In this document: in pieces, positions 21,119-31,152 of the stretch | How positions within the stretch are numbered: the first letter of the stretch is position 1 | Layout: each line of letters starts with the position of its first letter | NCBI GenBank assembly: GCA_009767595.1 | Contig: VSDK01028093.1 | Location: forward strand, 82,105 to 146,104 | DNA from: Symbiodinium kawagutii | Lineage: Eukaryota; Sar; Dinophyceae; Suessiales; Symbiodiniaceae | Direction: 5' to 3' | DNA length: 64,000 nt | The notes under the pieces: model-generated | The model's input: the letters and a program-made list of their open reading frames with translations, nothing else | What the model was told of the DNA's origin: nothing | Databases searched by the model: none | Made by a program: the position numbers and the translations under genes

Positions 21119-21398
21119 CCACAAGCTATCATACAATATTGACCATTTGTGGAAATAAACCACCCAATATTTGGGGTTCCCAATGATTTAATAGCAAGTC
21201 CAAGAAACACTTCAAAAATCTTTGGGGTAAACTGCAGGAAAATCTCTGCTGATATTGATGGGAAAATGTCTAATGGCTGGTGACTGAGGACGTCGAAACA
21301 TGCGGAAAGTTTCACCATTCCAACCATGAAACTGTCATACTGATCCTGTCCCCATAGTGAGTCTTGCGATGAGACACTCAGAACCTACCTAGCTTTAC

Positions 21399-21460
21399 CG
21401 AGCATCGCCACTGCTGCCATGGCCGTGTTGAAACTGGTGGTGTCCACCAAGTCATCATAG
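21399..21460 (-). CDS. PPR-like exon, first helix
   Basis: A 62-bp minus-strand exon: acceptor AATCTTCTCAG, frame YDDLVDTTSFNTAMAAVAML, donor CTCG/GTAAAGC. DTTSFNTAMAA matches a PPR first helix. Phases are 1 in and 1 out. It does not join directly in phase to 22227-22334, so another exon probably lies between them. Confidence 0.55.
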
Positions 21461-22226
21461 CTGAGAAGATTTAAAGCCTCGGTAGCTGAAACAGCTAACG
21501 GCTAAGCGGCCTCAAGAGCTCAGGATGCCAGGGGAAAATGAGTGGCGTCACAGTGGGTTCCAAGCGAACATTGAGGACTTGTTCAATCCATTGGTTGGTC
21601 CACTGGTATAGTTGCAATGGAAAAAGCTGCATTGGATCAAAGATCGGTTGTACTGCAGTAATCCACTAGTGTTTCTGTTTTGGTCAAATATATTTCGAGC
21701 CATAATTCATTAGCCAATGGCCGTTGATAACCCCCAATAAACCAAGGATTGTAGAAACATCTAATGAAGTCACATGATAACGGCGTTGACTTCATTTCGG
21801 TGAAAAATCAAAGGACGCCCCCCGTCCAAAGCACTACAAACAGGGAATTGATTTGACTGCAGCCACCATGACTGGCCACGGAAGAGTTTCCAAACCACCT
21901 ACTGAAGAGTGTCTCGCTGCTTTCCCGACAGTCTTTCCCACAATGAGCAAGGGAGCACGACGCCCGCCATGATCAACCATGGGTTTTGGTAGCTGCTTGC
22001 CTTCCTGGTGTTGACCAACTACAAGCCAATGTACTCTACCAGCCTATGGCTGATACTACATGTCCGCTTGGAACCTCCTGCCATCCCAAAGGTAAAGGAG
22101 TTCTTAGGAACTCAGAAATGCCATCGTACTACTTCCTGTCATGCCTGATTGAACATACTTGGAATGTATTCAAAGTCACTGTGGTGTCCTAAAGCCATCA
22201 TGTGAAAGGCTTGTCACGCCACTCAC

Positions 22227-22334
22227 CGGATCGCCGGAAACGCTCAGCCAAGGAACATGTTTCCACTGTCGCTTTTTGGAACAGGCGTTCAATGCGCAAT
22301 TGAGAGCAAGAGTGCCCTCGTGACCAAGATCTTC
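22227..22334 (-). CDS. PPR exon of exactly 36 codons
   Basis: A 108-bp minus-strand exon bounded by CTTTAG (acceptor) and CCG/GTGAGT (donor). The frame starts EDLGHEGTLALNCALNAC and continues SKKRQWKHVPWL. TLALNCALNACSKKRQW is the first helix and turn of a PPR motif with the characteristic Trp after a basic stretch. The exon length of one PPR unit (36 residues) in phase 0 suggests growth by exon duplication. Confidence 0.65.
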
Positions 22335-23204
22335 CTAAAGCCACGAGCCAACCCAGCGACTGCATTCATGGTTTGACCCCACTTACACCAGGATGCTCCT
22401 GTTGTTTGGTTGGCAGCGCGTCCAATTCCGAAAACTACGGCTCTCAGCAAGCCTTTCGTGGTCGGAAACCAGCAACCATTGAAGCATGTGCATTCATATG
22501 TAGATGCATTGCCTTATACATGTTTAACCTGCATATGTAACTTGTCCAATCCAAAAACAAGAAACTTGAGGATAAAATCCACGTGCGGCATGCTATCACA
22601 TATCCAGGCCTAAAACCCTGTCAAGGCCATCCATAAAAATATGTTGCAAATCATTTAATAATTCTCTCGGTGGTGTTACTATCCTAACCACGGTGTAATT
22701 GACATAATTATATATATAACCAGATTATTTTTACTGTTAGAGTGACTGATGATAGATCAATACTAATACACTTCCCCCAGTTTCACTCGAGCTGGCGGTT
22801 CACCAGCAAATATGGAAGCTTCATTCAAATGGAATCTATCATACTTGATGGATCTTGATGGTGAATTGCAAAGTTATTTGTCTCAAGGTTGCTTTGGCTT
22901 CTACCATCAGTTAACCATTGCCCTTTATCTCACATGCTTCGTCATTCCCGGATTTGATAATTCTTCACGGTAATGATACTTAATCATCAATTACCCACTT
23001 GTTCACCACGGATTAAGCACCCATTGGCCAATATTAGGCAGCCATTAACAACTTGTTAACCACCGTATTCACCAACACATATCAAGCATCGCCACCATTC
23101 AGCCGCATATTAGCCACATTTTAACCACCTTAATTATATAGTCACCACATGGTACGGGTTCAATCTGCTTCATTGAAGGCTTCATTTTTGCGCTTCCCTG
23201 AGCA

Positions 23205-23309
23205 AACTTCCCATTGCCAAGTCGCCTTGCAAAGCCGCCGGGCCAGCGCGCTGAGAGCCTCTTTCCAGCGCAACGCTTTGGCGCAGGAGAAGACAAGCGC
23301 AAGATCAGC
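23205..23309 (-). CDS. PPR-like exon (3' limit approximate)
   Basis: After a CTCACCTGCCAG acceptor the minus strand reads ADLALVFSCAKALRW and continues KEALSALARRL. This is a PPR motif spanning the first-helix end and second helix (SCAKALRWKEALSAL). The donor could not be fixed. Third codon positions are GC-rich compared with the flanking intron. Confidence 0.55.
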
Positions 23310-23649
23310 CTGGCAGGTGAGTTGATCAGGGTTCGTTAGTGAACAAAAAGGTAGCAATGGTCAATAGTTGATAGTGCTGAAGTAATGGTTGATCACTATC
23401 ATCCTAATCATTAACTGACTGTGGAACATAAACGGTTGAAAATGAATGGTTGATAATGGCTGATTAATGTTGGAACATTCATGTCTTAATAATGTGTGGC
23501 AATTAATTGACATCCATTAACCATGAATTAACCACTATGTTCTGATAGTGGTTGATGTTTAAACGTCATTTAACCATGATCAACCATGACTTAACCAGAA
23601 GTTGACCATCGACCAACCATTACCGAAGCACTATGTACCATTACATTGG

Positions 23650-23862
23650 CACCAGGGATCTTCGTTTTAGGAGGTAAAAACCCATAGTTGTGATGGTTTA
23701 AAGTTTCCTGTTTGATGTTTAAACGAGTTCCCTGGGTTCAATGTCAGACATTGGCTTAACAATGGGTAAATGATGTTTCAGCGTCCTTTAAATGTTCGTT
23801 TATTTCCGCATTTTCACCAATAAAGACGGGTTTTCAATAATATAGGGGTGCCCAAAACAGGG
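23650..23862. repeat. Dispersed repeat family 3, copy 2
   Basis: Partner of 20935-21118; the shared landmarks are listed there. The right part continues to TATAGGGGTGCCC, comparable to ATAAGGGTACC after copy 1. Confidence 0.6.
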
Positions 23863-24220
23863 CTGGTTTATTGCTAGGAATGGCTATTGTTCTGAGATCT
23901 TATGAGTTTCACCCGCCAGCAAATCACCTGGGCTTGCGGCGACGATGTAGCCCTGGGCGCAGCATTCCGCGCGCGTGCCGCTGCTGCCTGGCGATGTTGA
24001 GAAAGCCGTCTGTGAACAACTTCATGAACCAAGTAATCAGCCCAGCCATTGACCCAAGTAACTAGGTTGACCATGTTTAGTGGCTAGGGATCTGGTTTAC
24101 CATGTTTAGTTATCCTAGCCAGTCACCAGTTTGATAAACATGATCAACCAAATATCACATAACTTGATAAACGCTAGGGATAAACACGGTCGACAAATCT
24201 TGATTAAGTCGCGTTCTCAC

Positions 24221-24307
24221 CGTTTTCATCTGGGACATTTTCGAAATGGCCCGCTTCAGCGACAGCAGCGATCTCTCATACGAAGCTCGTATCCAGCGGC
24301 CCCCCCA
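24221..24307 (-). CDS. Probable exon of the PPR gene
   Basis: An 87-bp minus-strand segment between a TGGCTTGAG acceptor and an ACG/GTGAGA donor. It reads WGGRWIRASYERSLLS and then LKRAISKMSQMKT in phase 0 (29 codons). GGRW followed by a Leu-rich helix fits a PPR turn and second helix, but the match is weaker than for the other exons. Confidence 0.4.
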
Positions 24308-24716
24308 CTCAAGCCACAAGGCAACATGCACACAATGTCCGGCTTCTCTAAAAATATACCTTGCAATTTTTGGTGGATAGATAAAACAGGAATCCCATGC
24401 TTGAACCCTCACCGCGGTGGTGAAATGATATCTGACAGTATGGGTCATCAAGTGTGTTGAGGTGGTTTACATGTACCTGTACAATTGCGACTTTCCCTTC
24501 GCATTCCATCTCGGGAAAGGTCAACCAATTTCATCATGAGTCATTACCAATCACACACCACCAAATTTTCAGCACAAGTCAGTCCACCAATCGCTAAAGA
24601 GCTACAAATCAGTAAGCAAGTCAATCAAAACGCTAACCAGCCCTCAAAAATCTACAAAGCAGTAACCATTAAGAAACCACAAAGTGTATTAATCATCTAA
24701 TGGATCTACAGTAACG

Positions 24717-24975
24717 GTTGGTAAACGATGGTTTAGTCTGCACCATCATCTAGTTACCATCTAGTTGACATAGTAGATTGACCATCATCTAGTTACCATC
24801 TAGTTAAGTACTAACTACCATGATGATAACAGTAGACCATCTATAGCCTGCTATGGTACATTCTAGATGGTACTAGATGGTCAATTCTGGTGCAGACTAC
24901 CATCATCAATTAACCATCTAGTAGTCTGCTTATCAACAGTAGTACTTGATCAGAATTGACCATCTATAGCCTGCA
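24717..24975. repeat. Cluster of inverted and direct repeats around CATCTAG/CTAGATG
   Basis: The segment repeats ATCATCTAGTTACCATCTAG near 24746 and 24783, GACCATCTATAGCCTGC near 24834 and 24958, and inverted pairs such as AGATGGTCAATTCTG with CAGAATTGACCATCT. It ends at a GC-rich segment. It could fold into a complex hairpin, like a nested or decayed foldback element. No ORF. Confidence 0.6.
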
Positions 24976-25191
24976 CCTCTCGCAGTCGGCCGGGCCGGCG
25001 CTCTGCGGCTGTCAACAGGGCCGGGGATGCCTGAGAACGACCGGGGGGGAGCTGGCCAATGGCAGTGAAAAAATTGGTGCTTCTGAAACAAAATGTTTAT
25101 ATCCGGATATAGTTTTTTTCATATGCTAATTAACAAAAATAGAAATATTAATAAAAAATGTATACATATAGATACAGGGCAAACTGATAAA

Positions 25192-25211
25192 TCTCTCTCT
25201 CTCTCTCTCTT
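25192..25211. repeat. (TC)n microsatellite
   Basis: Ten uninterrupted TC dinucleotides. Confidence 0.95.
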
Positions 25212-25905
25212 TGGGCTTGGTTTGACAGCCGCTACGGCAAAGTGCCGAATGCAATTAAGCCGGGCAAAGGCACGTATTTAAATATCTAGAGAAAATGAGG
25301 TAGGGTTTTAACTATCCCCATGAATATGAATTATACCTATTCTACCTCCTAAAAAGCAGACTTCCTTTCCAATAGTACATAATGGCTGATTAATTGCCTG
25401 ATGGCTAGCTTATGGTTAAGTAGTGGTTGATACTGGTAAATTGATGGTTGATTGATGGTCAGTGGTGACTCATAAAGCTTAATAGCGGTTCCTTCATGTC
25501 AATAGTATGGGGCATGGCTTTGCATGATTCACTGCCTAGCGATAACCTGTCCGGCCTAGAGTCGTCGGCACCCAACCCGCCGGACCGTACTATACATTAG
25601 TGCTTCATTGTGCTTAACCGATCAATGGTTGATAATCATGGATAACTTGCCAGTAATTGGTATTACTTTTAAAACATTGAGGGCAATGTTGTTAAGGCGA
25701 CTAATGACAAGTCACAAGTCCTTCTTTATCCAGTCTCATTGTTCGATGCTTAATTCGCTTAATTATCATCAGTCCTCAAGTTTTAAATCATTGCTTAGTC
25801 ATGTTGATAGGGCTATGATAAGCAATGACTAAGCAATGGTTAGAAAGTGACTAAGCAATGATTTTGGCTCTTAACAAAAACCGGTAGTAGTTTTTGGCTC
25901 TTCAC

Positions 25906-26022
25906 CAATCCCCGGATGACCCGTGCTTCGACGCCTTGCCGGCATGTCCAGTCATGCAGCATCTCCATGGCGGTCGGCCAAAATGGATGCGTTACATCCG
26001 CATTTTTCAGCGCAGCAACTGA
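25906..26022 (-). CDS. PPR-like exon, most upstream one recognised
   Basis: A 117-bp minus-strand exon (39 codons, phase 0 at both ends) between a CACAACCCAG acceptor and a GGATTG/GTGAAG donor. The frame includes WPTAMEMLHDWTCR and QGVEARVIR. It resembles a PPR second helix (W..AMEML..) followed by the start of the next unit (GVEA.VI). The gene probably extends further upstream, but no clear exon was found between here and 28.4 kb. Confidence 0.55.
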
Positions 26023-27362
26023 CTGGGTTGTGGCTGTACGCCGTGGTTAATCCATAGTGGTCATGAATGACTAATGTTTAATCAATCATTACGGTGATCT
26101 AGTGATTAGTGGATATTGATTTTTAACTATTGTTTTTTCCTCGTTGATATCATGGTGATAAACCACCGTTTACAGATGGGTATGGCTTCCGCTACTAGTG
26201 GGGAAAGCTCGCAGGAACCACATAATTTTGTGCTTGGTCAAGGTTAGACATATGCTAGATTCTTTGAAAACCAAGCAACCTAGAATGCACTGTGTTCATA
26301 GATCGTAAATGCACCTTGCAAACATGCAACTGTCTAATGACCCCCCTTTATGTCAAAGGACCCCAGGACAAAGAGCCAACTGCCTAATATGCTCAAACAG
26401 TTCGGCCTATATCATCCAGTGTGGCCCTCAAAGTTCGGCCTGTGCAATCAAACAGTTCGGCCTTCAAGTTTGGAAAAGGAACCCTCAACAGTTGGTCCCA
26501 AACTGTGAGCAGCTGAAATGCCTTGGGCCCTTGAAATTAGCCCCCCAACGCATGGAACCAATTGGGGCTTCATGGCCCATGAACCAATAATCCTTCAGCT
26601 GGAGCCTTCAGCTTCAGGAAGGTGTGCCAGGTGCTGGGGTCGAACTGTTGTGGCCGAGGAGGGCCATCAAATGAGCAGAGCTAAAGGCCAAAGGACCTGC
26701 AAACATACCAGTGGTTTAAATCTGGATGACCGCACTAGTTCGTGAGATTCATTTTGTTCATCTCGTTCTACGGTATAATTTGTTGAATCCCAACTCTGGC
26801 TTTGATGTAAACCACCGAACTGTGTGATTGCGAAGAACCAAAGAGAAAGCTCACAGCACAACTGATCTGTGCAAATGTACCAAGCTACAAAAGATGCACA
26901 ACCCCAATGAACTTCAGAGCCCTTATCGAATCTACATCATGAATATTCCCCTTCCCTCCAGAAGAAAGCGGAGTAGTAGGACAAACCAGCACACCAAAGG
27001 ACAAAATGTGGTCAAGCATGGTCAAACATATTGTGGTTTCTGGATCACCTGTTAAGTACGGTATGAACATTGCACTACAAAAGCAGGACAAGGAATCATA
27101 TCACCCAGCTTTGTTTGGTGGCCGGTCGTGGTCAATGAAAATTGGCATGGCAGTACTTTTAGCCATACACATCATGAACCATGGATTACCACTAGATGCA
27201 CATGCTAGAAACAACGGGAGTATCGCAAATACTTGGATCGCTTGAAAGACTTCCCAAGCTTTTAGGCCTCAGCTCCTGCATGTCCAGCTCGAGCAAAACA
27301 ATCCATGCTCAAGGCTTCCTTGAACAACTAAGGCCGTCTTGCAATTCCCTTAAAACATGTTC

Positions 27363-27425
<63 letters not shown>

Positions 27426-28418
27426 GCGGTGGCGTTTGGGATGTTGACGTTCGTGCTGATGACGATGAACAGGAGCATTCCATCCCCATCCCTTGGTGAC
27501 TTGTGGTGCTGCTGCCGTCGGCTCCTTTTGGAAGGCTTAGCCTCGCAATGCTGCAATGGTCAAGTTCAACCTTTGAGATTCCGTAGGCGGCTCAGCCACC
27601 GCGATCCGACGCATTCACCCGTCAAGTTCCAATCTCTTGTTGCATTGGGTGACAATGCTTGTCTCGAAGAGTGCTCCGAGAGATTTCCATAGAAGGACAT
27701 AGAAGGACTGGGCAATGTGCTCAACAGACCCTGCATTGTCATGAGATATAGTCCTGGCACCCACAATAGGCGTGGTGACCCTGAATGATTGAAGCTAACA
27801 CCTAACTCAATGTGTCACCAAGCTCAATAAGCCTGAATTGAGCTTCAAGAAAAGTTCAATAGGACGGCGCACACAAGAATAAGCTTGGCAAGAAGCCAAA
27901 TCGATCAAACAAGTTTTGGACATTCAAAGGTGCTGGCCAGTTTCTCTGCGGAATTGAAGCATCTCCCTTCTTGACAGTTTGGAATATGCCATGAGTCAGT
28001 CCCCAAACCCACAAATTCATGTTCATATGCTTTGGCCCAAAGTTTAAACTAGTGCCGAATGTTTAAACAACATGTTGTGTGTGTTCCTCACGATCGTCAC
28101 ACGGGTCATTATTGATTCAAACGCGTCGAGTATAACGCTGGATGCCGTCCACTCTTGGTGACCATCTTCAAACTGAGCAGGAAGGGACTTTCTACAAATG
28201 TGCACCTAAGGCTCAAAACAAAGACTCCGAAAGCAACCAAATGGGTTGGACGATGATGAGCCGGCAATGATCAACCAATTGACAAACAATTGTCAGCATG
28301 CATGGTCAATTAGCTGATCATAGGTAGTTGATGGACCATTAAAATCACATGGCATGTTCTCAACTTGTTTAAACATACATTAAGCTGCCATTTGCATTTG
28401 GGCGTTGGCAACGCCTAC
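26023..28418. other. Spacer, no convincing gene
   Basis: Contains a stretch with repeated AGTTCGGCCT (26400-26465) and a GAT microsatellite. The plus-strand ORF 27357-27692 begins with an ATG run from the microsatellite and then has ordinary composition without domain features. I regard it as accidental. Confidence 0.45.
27363..27425. repeat. (ATG)n microsatellite
   Basis: About 21 uninterrupted ATG/GAT trinucleotides. The same motif recurs at 33948-34683, 60834-60901 and 61806-61863. Confidence 0.95.
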
Positions 28419-28504
28419 AGAATCTCCCGGATGCCAGGGCCGGTGGGACTGAAAGATCTCGGTTGGTCGGCTGTGATCAAGCGGCCGAGAAGCGAAGGAC
28501 ACAA
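28419..28504 (-). CDS. Exon-like segment, unidentified
   Basis: An 86-bp minus-strand segment between a GAAATGCAG acceptor and an ATTCT/GTAGGC donor. The frame LCPSLLGRLITADQPR then SFSPTGPG has mostly G or C in third positions, unlike the flanks. It could belong to the 5' part of the PPR gene or to another gene. No family recognised. Confidence 0.35.
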
Positions 28505-29337
28505 CTGCATTTCAGTGGCGAAAGGCCGGAGGCAAAATTCACCAATGAACCAACAACCGGCATGTTCATAATTGATGGTTGTTATTGATGAATTGTACAT
28601 TATGATTGCAAAAAAGAACATTGAGAATATGAAAAAAAAGTTGACTGATGATTAATGCGAATAAGCAATCAATTGTTGCTTGAACGTTCAACCGCAATGA
28701 CTAAACGACCATAGCAACAATATATAGCAATACATGTGCGCGTGGGTCCATCATCCAGGGGCACCGAACCCAACATCTTCAAGCTGAGTCTCTCGAAAGG
28801 CCTACAGTTTGGGGTCACAAGGCACGTGTGTAGCAGAATGCTTGGTCCAGTGGCTTCCATACCTGACCTATCATACCTCCAAATGATATTTTAAAAAACT
28901 GGCCCTAATTTGAGCTGGTGGCGACCAGCATCTTGCTGGTCCCTATCCCAAAAAGATACCCAGTCAATTCGAAGCCGTCATGTCCTGGGGGTACCCAGGA
29001 ATTTGTTTTCTTCAGCACAATGCAGCACCACTCCGCATGACAGCAACAGAAACACCAAGAAAATGTTGATTACACTTCTGGTGCCCAGGTATGGTTGAAT
29101 GATTGAACTACATGTATTTCAACCGCCAATCAGTCATCTATGGAGCCCATGGATGAACCCAGGCTGGATCCAGCTGCGTGCCACGATCATCAGCGTTCCG
29201 TAGGATCTAACGTTCTGAGCAGCCCAGCTTTGTGCTCACATAAAACGATGGCAAGTTTGCCATCCGAAACGGTCGCTGTCCTGGGAACCCTCTGAACGAA
29301 AAAAACCTGGGAGCCCGGGGAGGGGCACTGGACACAG

Positions 29338-29450
29338 GCCTGGGTTCCATTGATTTCTGTGATGACTCCTGTGGAGATACCTTGGTAAAGCTGCTCGTCA
29401 TGTTTCGGTCCGTGCTCCTCCGGGCTTTCCCCGAGTTGGGTTCAATGTAG
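29338..29450 (+). CDS. Exon-like segment, unidentified, ends at TAG
   Basis: On the plus strand, after ACACAG, the frame reads SIDFCDDSCGDTLVKLL then VMFRSVLLRAFPELGSM and stops at TAG (29448-29450). GC-rich third positions and the amphipathic helix (TLVKLLVMFRSVLLRAF) suggest a real terminal exon. It might belong to a channel-like or other membrane protein, but there is no firm match. Confidence 0.35.
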
Positions 29451-29649
29451 ACACCGCACCGAGCAAATATTAGGCTTGTGCTCGCTGATTCGTCCGACTC
29501 ACAGCTACATGACATCTTTCGCTCGCCCTGCACTCATCGAATCAAAGAGCAAGCCTCGGGATTTTTAAATCCGATTTGAATCGGATCTGGGATTGCACCA
29601 TTTGTGATACACCTATACTCTGTGAACTCCACCTTTTCACATCTGCTTG

Positions 29650-29940
29650 GCGATTTCAACGGTGCCCCGGGTTCTCAGTCACATACTTTGTGTTCAATCA
29701 GCAGCCGTGTGGCACACAGATCTTCGCCGATGGTTGAATCGCTTCAAAGCAAACATCACCACAGGGCCATACATCCGACATAGGCACGTTAAAACCGCCA
29801 AACAAATTCACTTTGCTCTGAGGTGGCTATGCCGTTGGAAATCCTTTACGGATCGCAGCCCTTCTGTGGGAAATGCGCAGGCAGCCTCCGAAAAACATCT
29901 CGTGACGACAGTGATGCCACGATCCTTCACTGTGTCATAG
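29650..29940 (+). CDS. Open reading frame of about 97 codons, unidentified
   Basis: A plus-strand ORF with basic, Trp-rich stretches such as HTDLRRWLNRFK and FALRWLCRWKS. The composition is protein-like, but there is no splice support and no recognised domain. It overlaps another ORF in a different frame, so it could be chance. Confidence 0.2.
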   Translation, partial: AISTVPRVLSHILCVQSAAVWHTDLRRWLNRFKANITTGPYIRHRHVKTAKQIHFALRWLCRWKSFTDRSPSVGNAQAASEKHLVTTVMPRSFTVS

Positions 29941-30264
29941 GCACTTGTGGCACTTTAGTTGGGGAGATCTGCACTGACTATATGGGTTTGTCCAAGTCAA
30001 TGATGGTCAGTAAGTACTGTCATGGCCATGGGCAAACCCTTAATCCTGTACAGCAGTATTACGATGCCACGCAGGCCACTGCTTTTGTATCCCAAAAACA
30101 TTGGTGCCAACTGGTGCCCATCCCTGCAGGACCAGACAATTGAAACATTGACTCGCAAGCGTCTCAGTGACCACCAGCACCGTACACAGCATCTGAACAA
30201 TCATCATCTGAGCACTTTGTCTGCAATTATCATCTGAACAACGACACTGTTCTCTGAATCTATT

Positions 30265-30378
30265 TGGCTGTGGGTCAAAACCCCATACCCCTGGTTCCCC
30301 TATCATTGGCCATTGTTTCCCTTATTATTGGTGGTCATTATCCCCCATTATCGGTTGATTAATATTGACCCACTGCCA
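30265..30378. repeat. MITE-like family 2, copy 1
   Basis: Starts TGGCTGTGGGTCAAAACC and ends TTGACCCACTGCCA, an imperfect terminal inverted repeat. The interior ATACCCCTGGTTCCCC...CATTGTTTCCCTTATTATTGG matches the copies at 39451-39565 and, inverted, 61464-61580. About 114 bp, non-coding. Confidence 0.75.
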
Positions 30379-30721
30379 TTTGCCGCAAATCTGTTGAGTT
30401 AAGCTGTTGAACGCTGAAATTCGGGAGCTGCACGCACTGCCCAGGCTGCACTTTCACATCGGCTGCGGCTATGAACAACAGGCTACTGGGAGGGACGCCC
30501 GGCACCGCTGTTGCAAGAATCAATGGTGAAATGATGAGAAGCAATAAACCTGTCCAATCAAAACCCACTGCGAACAAAAACAAAACAAACACCAATATGG
30601 TCAGCTTTATAAATGGCAGTTTAATAAAACAACGAGTTCGAAGAATTGTGGTGTTGTATGGTAACAATCCAATGAGAACCATCATTAATAGGGAACCTCC
30701 AGTGACATGGGTGTACACCAT
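30359..30721 (-). CDS. Hydrophobic ORF of 120 codons, doubtful
   Basis: The minus-strand ORF has a long hydrophobic stretch (ILVFVLFLFAVGF, then GLLLLIISPLILATAV) that would span a membrane, followed by VQPGQCVQLPNFSVQQL. The hydrophobic part comes from T-rich sequence, so it may be chance. It overlaps the MITE at 30265-30378. Confidence 0.2.
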   Translation of the reverse strand: MVYTHVTGGSLLMMVLIGLLPYNTTILRTRCFIKLPFIKLTILVFVLFLFAVGFDWTGLLLLIISPLILATAVPGVPPSSLLFIAAADVKVQPGQCVQLPNFSVQQLNSTDLRQMAVGQY

Positions 30722-31059
30722 TTTTGGACAACCCTACATGCATGTGCACCAAAGGACTGCGTTCAACAGAATACCGAAGCAACGGTGCAGATGCTTCCTA
30801 TCACTGGGCTTTGTTCAAAAAAAACGCAGGTCTTTTCTAGAAAAAAATCAGTTCTTGTTGAAAAAAAAGTTTTCAACTGGAACACTCGACAAAAATCACT
30901 AGGCCTTGTTGAAAACAACACTTTTTTGAGAGGATCAAGTAAGTTTTGCACGAAATCTGAAAACTCAAACTCCGCATTTTTTGAAAAACTCAATAAAATC
31001 ATGTAAAATCTCCCTTGGAACCACCCCCACCGTGCCGTATCCACTGCGTTGCCCTAAGC

Positions 31060-31152
31060 GCCGGCCCCCCGCGAACTGGCCACACTGCCCTGGCGCCGGA
31101 AGATCGGCACGCCCGAGTTCCTGGACCCGACGGTGGTGAAGCTGGTGAAAGG
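31060..31152 (+). CDS. GC-rich exon, unidentified
   Basis: On the plus strand one frame reads PRELATLPWRRKIGTPEF then LDPTVVKLVKG, with G or C in nearly every third codon position. That is the strongest codon bias in the 27-36 kb interval and unlike the AT-rich flanks. No stop occurs in this frame within the segment. Exon borders and family are unknown. Confidence 0.45.

Noticed and set aside
25860-25910. TTTTGGCTC words reminiscent of the dinoflagellate spliced leader
   Set aside because: The match is too short. No stretch resembling the full 22-nt leader (ending CCATTTTGGCTCAAG) was found on either strand.
27357-27692. 111-codon plus-strand ORF starting in an ATG run
   Set aside because: The start is supplied by the microsatellite; the remainder has no domain or splice support.
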